Part shown: piece after piece, positions 55,525 through 63,259 of the stretch
Numbering within the stretch: position 1 is the first letter of the stretch
How the letters are laid out: every line of letters begins with the position of its first letter
Source: Shewanella gelidimarina
GTDB taxonomy: Bacteria; Pseudomonadota; Gammaproteobacteria; Enterobacterales; Shewanellaceae
DNA length: 64,000 bases
Assembly: GCF_023283945.1 (NCBI RefSeq)
Contig: NZ_JAKIKW010000026.1
Coordinates: forward strand, 1-64,000
Direction of reading: 5' to 3'
Made by a program: the position numbers and the translations under genes
The notes under the pieces: generated by a model
Seen by the model: the letters and a program-made list of their open reading frames with translations, nothing else
Database searches by the model: none
Told to the model about the DNA's origin: nothing

Positions 55525-55600
55525 CAGACAATGCCAATTCCCCATAGCAGTTGCCGAAGTACGTTGAAGATGCCTTTGCTCGTATAAACAGTAAACATCA
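55525..55600 (+). repeat. R3 dispersed repeat, copy 3 (short)
   Basis: ACAGACAATGCCAATTCCCC, ATAGCAGTTGCCGAAGT and ACGTTG match the opening of the R3 copies at 51763 and 54013. The remainder is absent or unrecognisable. Confidence 0.65.
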
Positions 55601-55636
55601 TTAACTAACCTCAATCCTCTAACGACAGAATCTAAT

Positions 55637-55845
55637 CTCCCCCGTTGGAAATTTCGCTTTTTAAATTTTGCCGGGGCGCTGAGGGATTGACTCTTATGAA
55701 ATCAAGAGCGGGCGCAAGCGCTTTGCCCCTTGGCTCTGCTCTTGATTACTAGAATGGGCGAAGTACCACGACCTTTATCAAACTAAGTTTGATTGATTTA
55801 GTTGTTAGACCCAGTCTAATTTAAAGCTCAAGCGCAGCTTGATAT
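55637..55845 (+). repeat. Hairpin-rich element, copy C
   Basis: Its first 120 bases (CTCCCCCGTTGGAAATTTC to GCCCCTTGGCTCTG) match copy A at 22262-22440. The rest is a mini-hairpin array like element B: spacer CCACGACCTTT (55767), then ATCAAAC-TAA-GTTTGAT (55777-55793), GTTAGAC-CCA-GTCTAAT (55804-55820) and TCAAGC-GCA-GCTTGA (55828-55842). The copy shows that elements A and B belong to one modular family. Confidence 0.88.
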
Positions 55846-55912
55846 CTTAAGGTTTATCTTGGCCACTGGCCGACCTTAAAAAAAGCTAAAACGTTTGCAG
55901 CAGAAAACACGC

Positions 55913-56263
55913 CTAACAATGGTCAAAATGCGAATTTTCCATGCACATAAACGATACTTGTTGCATCGACAACACCGCTGGCTGCAGTACCACTATCGAT
56001 TCCGCATCGATAACAGTTAGATCTGCCACTTCATCAATCTTGTTGGCATAAGAGTTAGTGCGACCACAGTAGATAAAGTGCTTCTTCCAACGCACTAGAT
56101 AACTGCTCTCCTGCTTACCATCAACCGTTAATACAGCTTCCAAAGCGTGGCACTCCTCGCCTTTTTCCGTCAATACCGCGACAACCAATTTAAGGTTGTC
56201 GTAAGCAGGCAGATTTAATTGCTGATAAGGCGCAAAGAATGAGACAACGGGTTCAGACAACAT
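55913..56263 (-). CDS. Small hypothetical protein
   Basis: The 116-residue soluble protein was not recognised. It has mixed charge, a YLVRWKKHFIYCGRTN stretch near residue 55 and a Cys-His-containing tail (MCMENSHFDHC). No signal peptide or membrane segment is seen. It follows a GNAT gene by eight bases on the same strand, so the two are likely one transcript. Homology to named families is not evident. Confidence 0.6.
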   Translation of the reverse strand: MLSEPVVSFFAPYQQLNLPAYDNLKLVVAVLTEKGEECHALEAVLTVDGKQESSYLVRWKKHFIYCGRTNSYANKIDEVADLTVIDAESIVVLQPAVLSMQQVSFMCMENSHFDHC

Positions 56264-56271
56264 AAATATCC

Positions 56272-56796
56272 TTAGAAAAAGCTTTCAGTCGTTGGTAACA
56301 CCAACAGATAGTAATCACGCTCATCAAAACTAATAAAGTCGACAACTTGCATGCCTCCTTTACGCGTATGAGCAGCAAAAGAAGCGCCATTATCTTCAGC
56401 AATAAAGGTCAGCATATAAGGCAACTCTTTAGAGACTGCTTTTCTGACAAACTGCACCAGCGCTTCAAAAATGCCCTGCCCACGGTAATCGGTAGCAATC
56501 CAAATCGGTCCATACTGGCAACAATTTTTCTCAGTCAATCTTGCCTTGTCATATTCAATTCTTGATAAGCGATTGAGTAAGTTACGATAGATTGGCCACT
56601 GCTTAAAGAAAGCCCAACGTCCAGCAATAACATAACCAACAATATGCCCATCGAGTTCAGCAACCACGACCCAATGCTGGCTCACCAGACAGGTTAAATC
56701 CGCTTGGCTAAACGATTGTCCATCAAAGCTGCTATTGCGCTGCTCAATTGACAGTTCATCTTGTAACTGACTTTGCTCTAAAGCCGCAAGAGGCAA
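56272..56796 (-). CDS. GNAT family N-acetyltransferase, start disrupted
   Basis: The 174-residue frame encodes a GNAT domain with WVVVAELDGHIVGYVIAGRW and the acetyl-CoA loop IATDYRGQGIFEALVQFVRK. Homologous-looking N-terminal codons (NIRLATLEDVLPLAALEQS) continue upstream of the nominal TTG start at 56796, but no in-frame ATG exists; the ATG at about 56842 is one base out of frame across a run of A residues. Either TTG or a rare start is used, or a 1-base indel has broken the gene. A MITE lies only about 20 bases upstream. The 116-residue gene follows it closely. Confidence 0.6.
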   Translation of the reverse strand: MPLAALEQSQLQDELSIEQRNSSFDGQSFSQADLTCLVSQHWVVVAELDGHIVGYVIAGRWAFFKQWPIYRNLLNRLSRIEYDKARLTEKNCCQYGPIWIATDYRGQGIFEALVQFVRKAVSKELPYMLTFIAEDNGASFAAHTRKGGMQVVDFISFDERDYYLLVLPTTESFF

Positions 56797-56865
56797 GACA
56801 TCTTCCAGCGTCGCTAACCGAATATTGATATTTTTCTTCCATTATTTTTTAGAGTAATAACACTA

Positions 56866-57129
56866 GGGGCTGTTGATCTTTCGAGCTTAGTTTTTGTTCG
56901 AATTCAATGATTTTAGTACAAGGCTTGAGCGATGATGCTTAGCTGGCTAAGCGAAAAGCTCGTAACGCAGTAATAGAAATATTGAAACGAACCCGAAGGG
57001 CCGCGCTTCTTGGCTATTTTTACGGTGTTGTAGGCTATTTGTGGAGAATGACTAAACGACATAGCCTCCGCCTTGTCAAAATAGCCAATAAACGGCGGCA
57101 AAAACAACCGTGAAAGATCAACAGCCCCT
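56866..57129. mobile_element. MITE with 17-bp perfect terminal inverted repeats
   Basis: The 264-bp element starts GGGGCTGTTGATCTTTC and ends with the exact reverse complement. TA dinucleotides flank both ends, consistent with a TA target duplication. It encodes no transposase; a 64-codon frame inside has no family likeness. It is probably mobilised in trans by a full-length element with the same ends. TA targets occur in IS630/Tc1-mariner-type and some IS5-type families; which applies is not decided. Confidence 0.85.
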
Positions 57130-57265
57130 AACCATAACGACTATTATATCAAGTTTATCGCGCTAAAACGTGCCCATTAACAACATGCAATATACAAAGC
57201 TTAATCGAAGTGATCCGATGACCGCATATTAAGCAGATCTACACAACGTTTTCACTAATTTTACA

Positions 57266-57294
57266 TTTAAACAACGTAATAAACACAGTATAGT
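57266..57294 (+). promoter_or_regulatory. Putative promoter of the degenerate GGDEF gene
   Basis: TATAGT at 57289-57294 with TTTAAA at 57266-57271 and a 17-base spacer, about 66 bases before the ATG. Confidence 0.4.
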
Positions 57295-57360
57295 ACCGCG
57301 TCATTCATGTATTATTTTATGCTAATTTCTTAGCATAAATAGTCACTAGCGAGTTTAATC

Positions 57361-58305
57361 ATGTTAGCCCAGCACATAGATCAAAACATTTGGCTAAGAG
57401 AACAAGACCACCCAGCTGTAAGCATGTCAAGGTGGCAACTACAAGTCGATTTACTTAACGACTTGTATCGTGCAAAAACCAGCCTTGTCGTACAATTTTC
57501 AGCTGAAGATGCGCAAATAGTTTGCGGTAAAGCACATGCTGACAGTCCATTAAAAACAGGCTTGTTATTGGAAGACTCACTACTGATTGGGCCAGTAAAT
57601 TCAAGCAGCTGCTATGGCACAAGCTCATTAATACCCAATGAGATTGGCGCACTTTTTTCACACTATGAGCAAGTATTGAGTTTGCAGCTATCTTGGCCTG
57701 ATGGTCGGGTGTTCGGTTGTATTTTAATTTGCGATCCTGACACCACTCAAGCTTCATCCGCTTCGCTAACGGTGATTGAATCTGTGCGCTCTTTGTTGCA
57801 AGGCGAACTAAAGCAAGTGTACTTAATGCAGCAAGTGCGACGCTTATCGTTTCAAGATGAAACCACTCAAATGCTAAACCCATATGGCTTTGGCCTCATG
57901 GCACCAAGACAGCTGAGTTTGAGCCGACGTTTTGGCTCACATGCTGGGATCATCATCATTGAAATGATCGACAGTCCACTGATGCGAAATGCCCCGCTAT
58001 CGGTATCGCAGAAAGCACGATTATTGGCACGCATTATTACTGAGAGCTTACGAGAAGCTGATATGTCAGCCCGTATCGAGGAGAATAAGTTCATCATTTT
58101 GGCTTTTGTCGACAGTGAAGCGAATTTAGAGACCCTAATTACTCGTCTGCGAAAACAGATCTCTAGAGAAGCTGGAAAGTTAACTATCGTCGTCGGTAAA
58201 AGCTTTTTTACACCCGATGCACAGCAGTCACTAATACCGATGCAACAAGCTGCCGAGGACGATCTCGAACTGCGTCGCCAGTCTTTAGTCACAAAGCCCT
58301 ATTGA
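57361..58305 (+). CDS. GAF-like plus degenerate GGDEF domain protein
   Basis: The 314-residue cytosolic protein has an N-terminal GAF-like sensor (about residues 20-150, with LLLEDSLLIGPVNSSSCYGT) and a C-terminal half of diguanylate cyclase type. The helix DETTQMLNPYGFGLMAPRQL corresponds to the D..T.L.N...F start of GGDEF domains. The active-site turn reads ARIEENKFIILAF, so GGDEF is lost. It is likely catalytically dead and may bind c-di-GMP, GTP or a partner. It overlaps the end of a small convergent gene. Confidence 0.78.
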   Translation: MLAQHIDQNIWLREQDHPAVSMSRWQLQVDLLNDLYRAKTSLVVQFSAEDAQIVCGKAHADSPLKTGLLLEDSLLIGPVNSSSCYGTSSLIPNEIGALFSHYEQVLSLQLSWPDGRVFGCILICDPDTTQASSASLTVIESVRSLLQGELKQVYLMQQVRRLSFQDETTQMLNPYGFGLMAPRQLSLSRRFGSHAGIIIIEMIDSPLMRNAPLSVSQKARLLARIITESLREADMSARIEENKFIILAFVDSEANLETLITRLRKQISREAGKLTIVVGKSFFTPDAQQSLIPMQQAAEDDLELRRQSLVTKPY

Positions 58306-58517
58306 TCAGGTGTTTGATCCTTAGCCCATTGTAGAAACAACGCAATGGGAAAAGGAGACATCATCACCATTCCTAAACCCGCTAAACTGGCAATAATCGT
58401 TATTCCTGTTACTTGTTGCTGCATTTCCGTAAAGAAAAACAGCCCGACGCCGCATAACAGCATACTTAGTCCGACCCAATGCAGCATTTTGAGGTAATTA
58501 ATTACATTTTTTTGCAC
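58299..58517 (-). CDS. Small membrane protein
   Basis: The 72-residue protein has two membrane segments (about 12-30 and 36-60) and short charged ends (KDQTPDQ at the C-terminus). The type is common in Shewanella and Vibrio but no function is known. Its 3' end overlaps the convergent GGDEF-like gene by seven bases. The start follows the region upstream of the divergent META lipoprotein gene. Confidence 0.6.
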   Translation of the reverse strand: MQKNVINYLKMLHWVGLSMLLCGVGLFFFTEMQQQVTGITIIASLAGLGMVMMSPFPIALFLQWAKDQTPDQ

Positions 58518-58595
58518 TAATAATCGCCTTATTTCAGTTGTTTTTGAGCTAAAATACTTACAACATATCGATATTAATCACTTTGGATCCGTAAA

Positions 58596-59009
58596 ATGAT
58601 AAAACAATCCCTTATCGTAGCTGGTTTGCTACTAGGTTTATCCGCATGCCAGTCAACTCAGCAAGTCCAAATCGAGGATTTAGCGATTGAGGGGACATGG
58701 CATATTGAAGTTGCAAACGGACAACCTGTTATCGACTATAGCCCAGCTCAACTGACTTTCGAAGCAGAAGGTAAATTAACGGGCAACAATAGCTGCAATA
58801 ATTTCTTTGGAAGTTATGTTTTATCGGGTCAATCGTTGCAGCTGCAACCCGCGGGTAGCACCATGAAAGCCTGTGTTGATGCCTTAATGGAACAAGAGCA
58901 GCATGTTATGCAGGCAATGCCTGACATCACCCAAGGCAAGCTCAGCAAAGGCAAACTATTGCTGCAAGATGCTGACAATAAAACCCGATTAGTGCTCAGC
59001 AAAAAGTAA
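58596..59009 (+). CDS. META domain lipoprotein (HslJ-like)
   Basis: The 137-residue protein has a lipoprotein signal peptide with lipobox LSAC (Cys at 18) and one META domain with GTWHIEVANGQPV, TFEAEGKLTGNNSCNNFFGS and AGSTMKACVDALMEQEQH. These match HslJ, a heat-inducible outer-membrane protein linked to novobiocin resistance in E. coli. The two residues after the lipid Cys are Gln-Ser, which predicts outer-membrane sorting. A strong terminator follows. Confidence 0.85.
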   Translation: MIKQSLIVAGLLLGLSACQSTQQVQIEDLAIEGTWHIEVANGQPVIDYSPAQLTFEAEGKLTGNNSCNNFFGSYVLSGQSLQLQPAGSTMKACVDALMEQEQHVMQAMPDITQGKLSKGKLLLQDADNKTRLVLSKK

Positions 59010-59050
59010 CCTATTATTCGCGAGCATCGGTGACTTAGTCCCACAAAATA

Positions 59051-59078
59051 AAAAACCGCTTAGATAAGCGGTTTTTTT
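59051..59078. terminator. Bidirectional terminator
   Basis: Arms AAAAACCGCTTA and TAAGCGGTTTTT with a GA loop lie between the META lipoprotein gene and the convergent symporter gene. Confidence 0.92.
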
Positions 59079-59093
59079 GTCTCTATAGCTGTA

Positions 59094-60392
59094 TTACAGC
59101 TTTAACTGCTCTGCTATTTCAGCGCTCTCTTCTGCGCCAGCATTGTAATGCTCTATGTTGAGTTCGCCTTCTGACTTCGCAATCACAGTGGTCGCCACTA
59201 AGTCACCTGAAACATTCACCACGGTGCGGGCCATATCAAGTATACGGTCGATACCTGCAATTAACGCCACCCCCTCTAATGGCAAACCAACCGTGGTTAG
59301 CACCAGTGTTAGCATCACTAAACCCGCACCGGGAACGCCCGCGGTTCCAATTGAGGCTAACGTCGCAGTGAGGATAATCGTAATGTAATCCACCCAGCTA
59401 AGATCGATACCAAATGCTTGGGCAACAAACAGCGCAGTCACACCTTGGTATAGGGCGGTTCCATCCATATTGATGGTGGTACCCAGTGGCAATACAAAGC
59501 TAGAGATTTTTTTATTCACCCCTAAGTATTCATTCGCACACTTCATACTTACTGGCAACGTACCTGCCGAGCTAGAGGTGGTGAATGCGACCGCAATGGC
59601 ATTACGGATCCCCTTAAAGAACTGTAGAGGATTTAGTTTGGCGAAAACAATTAATACAATGCTGTAGAAGCCAACAATATGTAAGAAGCAACCGATATAC
59701 ACTGCCACAATGACTTTAATCAATGGCATCAACATACCCACACCATATTCGCCAGCCACCCATGCCATAAGGCCAAATACGCCGTAAGGTGCAAGTTTCA
59801 TCACCATATCGGTTAATTTGTACATCGCTTCAGCGAGGCTTTCGAATACTTTTATCGCGGGCTTACCATGGTCACCAATCAGCACTAGAGCAACGCCTAG
59901 GGCAACGGCAAATACAATCACTTGCAATATCTGACCACTGGCAAGTGCTGCGATAGGGTTAGTCGGTACGATATTAATTAAGGTTTCCATTACTGATGGC
60001 GTCGCTTTAACAACCGTATCAGAGGGTCCAGCGACCATACCGAGACCTTTACCCGGTTGCAAAAAGTGACCCACTGCAAGGCCGACGGCTATCGCTATCG
60101 AGGTGGTGCCTAGATAGAAGGCAAATGACTTAAAACCGATACGCCCCATCTTGGCGGTATCTTGCATCGATGTGACACCCACAATAAGCGAGCAAAATAC
60201 CAAAGGGACAATAAGCATCTTAATGGTATTAACAAATAGAGTTCCAATTGGCTTTAATACGGTTGCTTGTTCCCCAAAACCGACGCCAGTTAAGATCCCC
60301 AGTAACATACCGATCAGGATCTGCAGCCACAATGGCACAGACATCCAGCGTGACCACACTTTACGAAAAAGTGAAGTTTGTTGTTTTGACAT
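59094..60392 (-). CDS. Dicarboxylate/amino acid:cation symporter (DAACS)
   Basis: The 432-residue membrane protein has eight helices and two re-entrant hairpins, as in the GltP/DctA family. The serine-rich first hairpin (AFTTSSSAGTLPVSMKCANE) and the NMDGTALYQGV motif near residue 290 are intact, and the second hairpin carries GTAGVPGAGLVMLTLV. It imports glutamate, aspartate or C4-dicarboxylates with protons or sodium. The start at 60392 has AAGGTT upstream; an in-frame ATG at 60473 adds an unlikely Cys-rich leader. Confidence 0.92.
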   Translation of the reverse strand: MSKQQTSLFRKVWSRWMSVPLWLQILIGMLLGILTGVGFGEQATVLKPIGTLFVNTIKMLIVPLVFCSLIVGVTSMQDTAKMGRIGFKSFAFYLGTTSIAIAVGLAVGHFLQPGKGLGMVAGPSDTVVKATPSVMETLINIVPTNPIAALASGQILQVIVFAVALGVALVLIGDHGKPAIKVFESLAEAMYKLTDMVMKLAPYGVFGLMAWVAGEYGVGMLMPLIKVIVAVYIGCFLHIVGFYSIVLIVFAKLNPLQFFKGIRNAIAVAFTTSSSAGTLPVSMKCANEYLGVNKKISSFVLPLGTTINMDGTALYQGVTALFVAQAFGIDLSWVDYITIILTATLASIGTAGVPGAGLVMLTLVLTTVGLPLEGVALIAGIDRILDMARTVVNVSGDLVATTVIAKSEGELNIEHYNAGAEESAEIAEQLKL

Positions 60393-60561
60393 AATTAAAC
60401 CTTGCAACAATTGGAAAGGAAGACACAAGCAAATGCATGCTTGAAAAATAACGCGGCAGTTTAGCATAGGCACTAAATGGCAGGGATGATCTATATCACG
60501 CTGGCTCCTTCAACAAATTAGTCGCAACGATAACGCCTAGGTCATTGAGGAATTCATAATT

Positions 60562-60858
60562 TTACGCCTCAAATTTTGAGTTTTTCTCATTTTTAGAGAA
60601 GTGCATTGTGTGCAATGCTGCTGGCGGCTGTTCTCGCTCAATCAAGTAACTCCAATAGGCATCATCAAAGCCACTGAAGAACTGTTTATGCTTTCCCTCT
60701 GAGCGCAGGATAAGCCACCACCAAACGAGCCCCCAAACGCCAAAGGTCAGCAGGGTCGCCAAAAAATGACGCGGGTGATTAATCGGTTTAAACGTCTGAA
60801 TCTGTTTTTCGTTGCCAGCATGACTGCTTTTGTCACCGGAAGGGGGCGTGTTATCCAT
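60562..60858 (-). CDS. Small membrane protein
   Basis: The 98-residue protein has a polar N-terminus, one membrane helix at about 33-52 (FLATLLTFGVWGLVWWWLIL) and a polar C-terminus ending KNEKNSKFEA. It was not assigned to a family. The start at 60858 has GAGG five bases upstream; the frame extends to 60927 with no better site. Confidence 0.65.
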   Translation of the reverse strand: MDNTPPSGDKSSHAGNEKQIQTFKPINHPRHFLATLLTFGVWGLVWWWLILRSEGKHKQFFSGFDDAYWSYLIEREQPPAALHTMHFSKNEKNSKFEA

Positions 60859-60997
60859 CATAACCTCAACTTTCTTTAACCCTAAAAAAAGTGTAGCAGA
60901 GTTAGACTTTAGTCGAATGCCAATCAATCAATATAATCGAAAAATTGCAATTTAAAATTATCACGCATGGTAAAGTGACTCAAAAAAAGGATGTACC

Positions 60998-61441
60998 ATG
61001 ATAATTCGTAAAGGCCAATCTACCGATTTACAAGCGCTAATTAACTTCAATCAAGCTATGGCACTGGAAACAGAAGACCTTGCGCTCGACACTGATGTAC
61101 TAACAAAAGGGGTTAATACACTCCTCACATCGCCAGAAAAAGGTTTTTACCTCGTGGCTGAAGCCGATGGCGAAATAGCGGGTTCATTAATGGTGACTTT
61201 TGAGTGGAGCGATTGGCGCGCAAAAGACTACTACTGGATCCAAAGTGTTTATATTCGCCCTGAGAATAGACGCCAAGGGATCTATAATAAACTCTATCAA
61301 GCCGTTAAAGATATTGCCGCTCAAAATGGCGGTGCAGCGAGCTTTAGACTTTATGTTGAGCAAGACAATACTAAAGCGCAGCAAACTTACAGCGCATTAG
61401 GCATGGAACAGAGCTATTACCTAATGTACGAAGAGAAATAA
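60998..61441 (+). CDS. GNAT family N-acetyltransferase
   Basis: The 147-residue protein has the acetyl-CoA loop VYIRPENRRQGIYNKLYQAV near residue 85, the strands YLVAEADGEIAGSLMVTFEW before it, and LYVEQDNTKAQQTYSALGME at the end, which is the usual layout for amine or peptide acetyltransferases of this group. The substrate is unknown. It begins with AAAAAGG before the ATG and is not in an operon. Confidence 0.85.
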   Translation: MIIRKGQSTDLQALINFNQAMALETEDLALDTDVLTKGVNTLLTSPEKGFYLVAEADGEIAGSLMVTFEWSDWRAKDYYWIQSVYIRPENRRQGIYNKLYQAVKDIAAQNGGAASFRLYVEQDNTKAQQTYSALGMEQSYYLMYEEK

Positions 61442-61453
61442 AAATGCAATTGT

Positions 61454-61475
61454 ACCCAGGTGCCGTCACCTGGGT
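61454..61475 (+). terminator. Possible terminator hairpin after the GNAT gene
   Basis: Perfect 9-bp arms ACCCAGGTG and CACCTGGGT enclose CCGT twelve bases after the stop codon, but no T-run follows. It could terminate weakly or stabilise the mRNA end. Confidence 0.45.
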
Positions 61476-61673
61476 GACTCAAATCTGTTTCACCGCACTA
61501 TCCCAGCTACGTTTCCTTCCACCACTTCTCACACTCTCGATAATATCTACACAAAAAATAACCTAAACATATGAAAACAATGACATTACATAACAACTAG
61601 CCGAATTCAAGTACTAACACACTTCATAAAAATCGGCTATCATACCCCCTGAAATTCCTCGTCTAAATGCAAT

Positions 61674-63206
61674 ATGCGACACTTAAAGCAACTCAAAAAA
61701 CAGACTCTATCTCTGCTACAGATAAGAAAATATCAGTGGTTAGTTTCCATATTACTGTTTGTTACCCCATTTGCCATTCTGCTCCCAGCGGAGCCTGCCT
61801 TTATAAGCTATAGCATTAATTCACACGTCAATGATACGCTCAAACAAATAACCATTAAAATAAATAACATAAGCCAAATCCTGCAAGACGAAAAGCTGAT
61901 AAACAAACTCAATTTTGACTGTAAAACAGACGATCTCGCACTGTTGAGCAGCCGGGATTTTAATCCTCTCTATGTCAGAGTCATTCAACTTGAATTAAGC
62001 AACGGTGAAAAATGTTCAAATTTTGGGTCTGCGATCATTAAAAATATGAGTCCCGCCATTTTTGTCGCCGAACATAATTTCACTCTGGCCTCGACAGTTA
62101 GCCACCTGTCACAAAGAAGAGAGACTATTTTAGTTCAATCCCATGGAGAGCATAGGTTACTCACTGTGATCAACAGTCGCGTTCTCAATAATTATCTAGA
62201 TTCCGAGTGCGCCGATTGCTATCAACTCAAATACTCAGTCCCAGGCCTTCCTACCATGATCCGAGGCGAACAAGAGTTACAGCAGAAAAACCATCGCTAC
62301 TCGGCGAGCAGCCAGTACTCCAATAAGGACTACAGCATCACCTTGCGTGCTGGCGACAGGCTCTATGAAGAGCTCGAAGAGGAGATCGATGTTTACCTGT
62401 ATATTTCGAGTTTCATCATAGCCATCTTGTTTAATATTATTTTTTGGAGCTGGTGCTCCTCCAGAGCATCTCTTAAAGGCATGATCATTGCTGCATTAAG
62501 TAATAATGAATTTATCCCTTATTATCAGCCAGTGATTAACAGCAAGACGGGTAAAGTCATCGGTCAGGAAGTGCTTATCAGATGGCAACTCAAGGACAAG
62601 AGCCTAATACCTCCGGGGCAGTTTATTCCTTACGCCGAGGAAAATAACCTGATTATTGCCATTACCGATAATCTTTTAGAGCAGGTCTATCAGGATCTGT
62701 CTGAGCTAACGGGTTGGGTCAGTATTAATATCGTCGCTCAGCATCTGGAGCAGGGCTTACTCTCCCCTTGGCTCAAAGACCGCGACAATGAACTGATAAA
62801 ACGACTGAGCTTTGAGCTAACTGAGCGCGAGCAGATTAAAAAATTCAAGGAAGCCGAATCTGAAATTCAATTAATCTCTCAGTTTTGTAACGGGGTGAAA
62901 TTAGATGATTTTGGCACGGGGTATGGGGGCTTTAGTTACTTACAAAAACTGGGAGTGCAAAGCATAAAGATAGACAAGATGTTTATCGATACGATTGGTA
63001 CTGACGATCTAAAGTGCAGCGTGCTCGATGCTATTATTACTTTCGGCCATAAGGCGAATTTAGAGATGGTTGCCGAAGGGGTAGAAACCAAAGTCCAGGT
63101 AGACTATCTCGCCGGAAAAGGCATTAACCTAATTCAGGGGTTTTATTACGCTCAACCAATGGCGAAAGCTGAGTTAATCGACTTCTATCGGAAAAATAAA
63201 CAATAA
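61674..63206 (+). CDS. CSS-motif sensor and EAL phosphodiesterase
   Basis: The 510-residue protein has an N-terminal helix (about 20-40), a periplasmic CSS-motif sensor (about 45-235, with cysteines in FDCKTDDLAL and KCSNFGSA and a CxxC in ECADC), a second helix (about 240-262) and a C-terminal EAL domain. The signature reads YYQPVINSKTGKVIGQEVLI, EVL in place of EAL but with the Glu kept. LDDFGTGYGGFSYL, KIDKMFI and MVAEGVET are intact. Such proteins cleave c-di-GMP and are switched by periplasmic disulfides. A bidirectional terminator follows. It probably is active. Confidence 0.88.
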   Translation: MRHLKQLKKQTLSLLQIRKYQWLVSILLFVTPFAILLPAEPAFISYSINSHVNDTLKQITIKINNISQILQDEKLINKLNFDCKTDDLALLSSRDFNPLYVRVIQLELSNGEKCSNFGSAIIKNMSPAIFVAEHNFTLASTVSHLSQRRETILVQSHGEHRLLTVINSRVLNNYLDSECADCYQLKYSVPGLPTMIRGEQELQQKNHRYSASSQYSNKDYSITLRAGDRLYEELEEEIDVYLYISSFIIAILFNIIFWSWCSSRASLKGMIIAALSNNEFIPYYQPVINSKTGKVIGQEVLIRWQLKDKSLIPPGQFIPYAEENNLIIAITDNLLEQVYQDLSELTGWVSINIVAQHLEQGLLSPWLKDRDNELIKRLSFELTEREQIKKFKEAESEIQLISQFCNGVKLDDFGTGYGGFSYLQKLGVQSIKIDKMFIDTIGTDDLKCSVLDAIITFGHKANLEMVAEGVETKVQVDYLAGKGINLIQGFYYAQPMAKAELIDFYRKNKQ

Positions 63207-63210
63207 AAAA

Positions 63211-63233
63211 GGCCATCAAAGATGGCCTTTTAC
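63211..63233. terminator. Terminator between the EAL gene and sdaA
   Basis: AAAAGGCCATC and GATGGCCTTTT with an AAA loop separate two convergent genes and can serve both. Confidence 0.9.
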
Positions 63234-63259
63234 TTGCACCTATTTTAGCCAGAAGCCAT

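Larger units (their letters stand above)
55259..55912. other. Repeat-filled intergenic region
   Basis: About 650 bases carrying a short R3 copy (55525-55600) and hairpin-rich element C (55637-55845). The first 250 bases contain the promoter of the membrane protein gene. A 63-codon frame at 55225 overlaps its start and is not supported. Confidence 0.65.

Noticed and set aside
56913..57107. A 64-codon frame inside the MITE as a transposase remnant
   Set aside because: No DDE or other transposase motif is present, and the frame is low-complexity and short.
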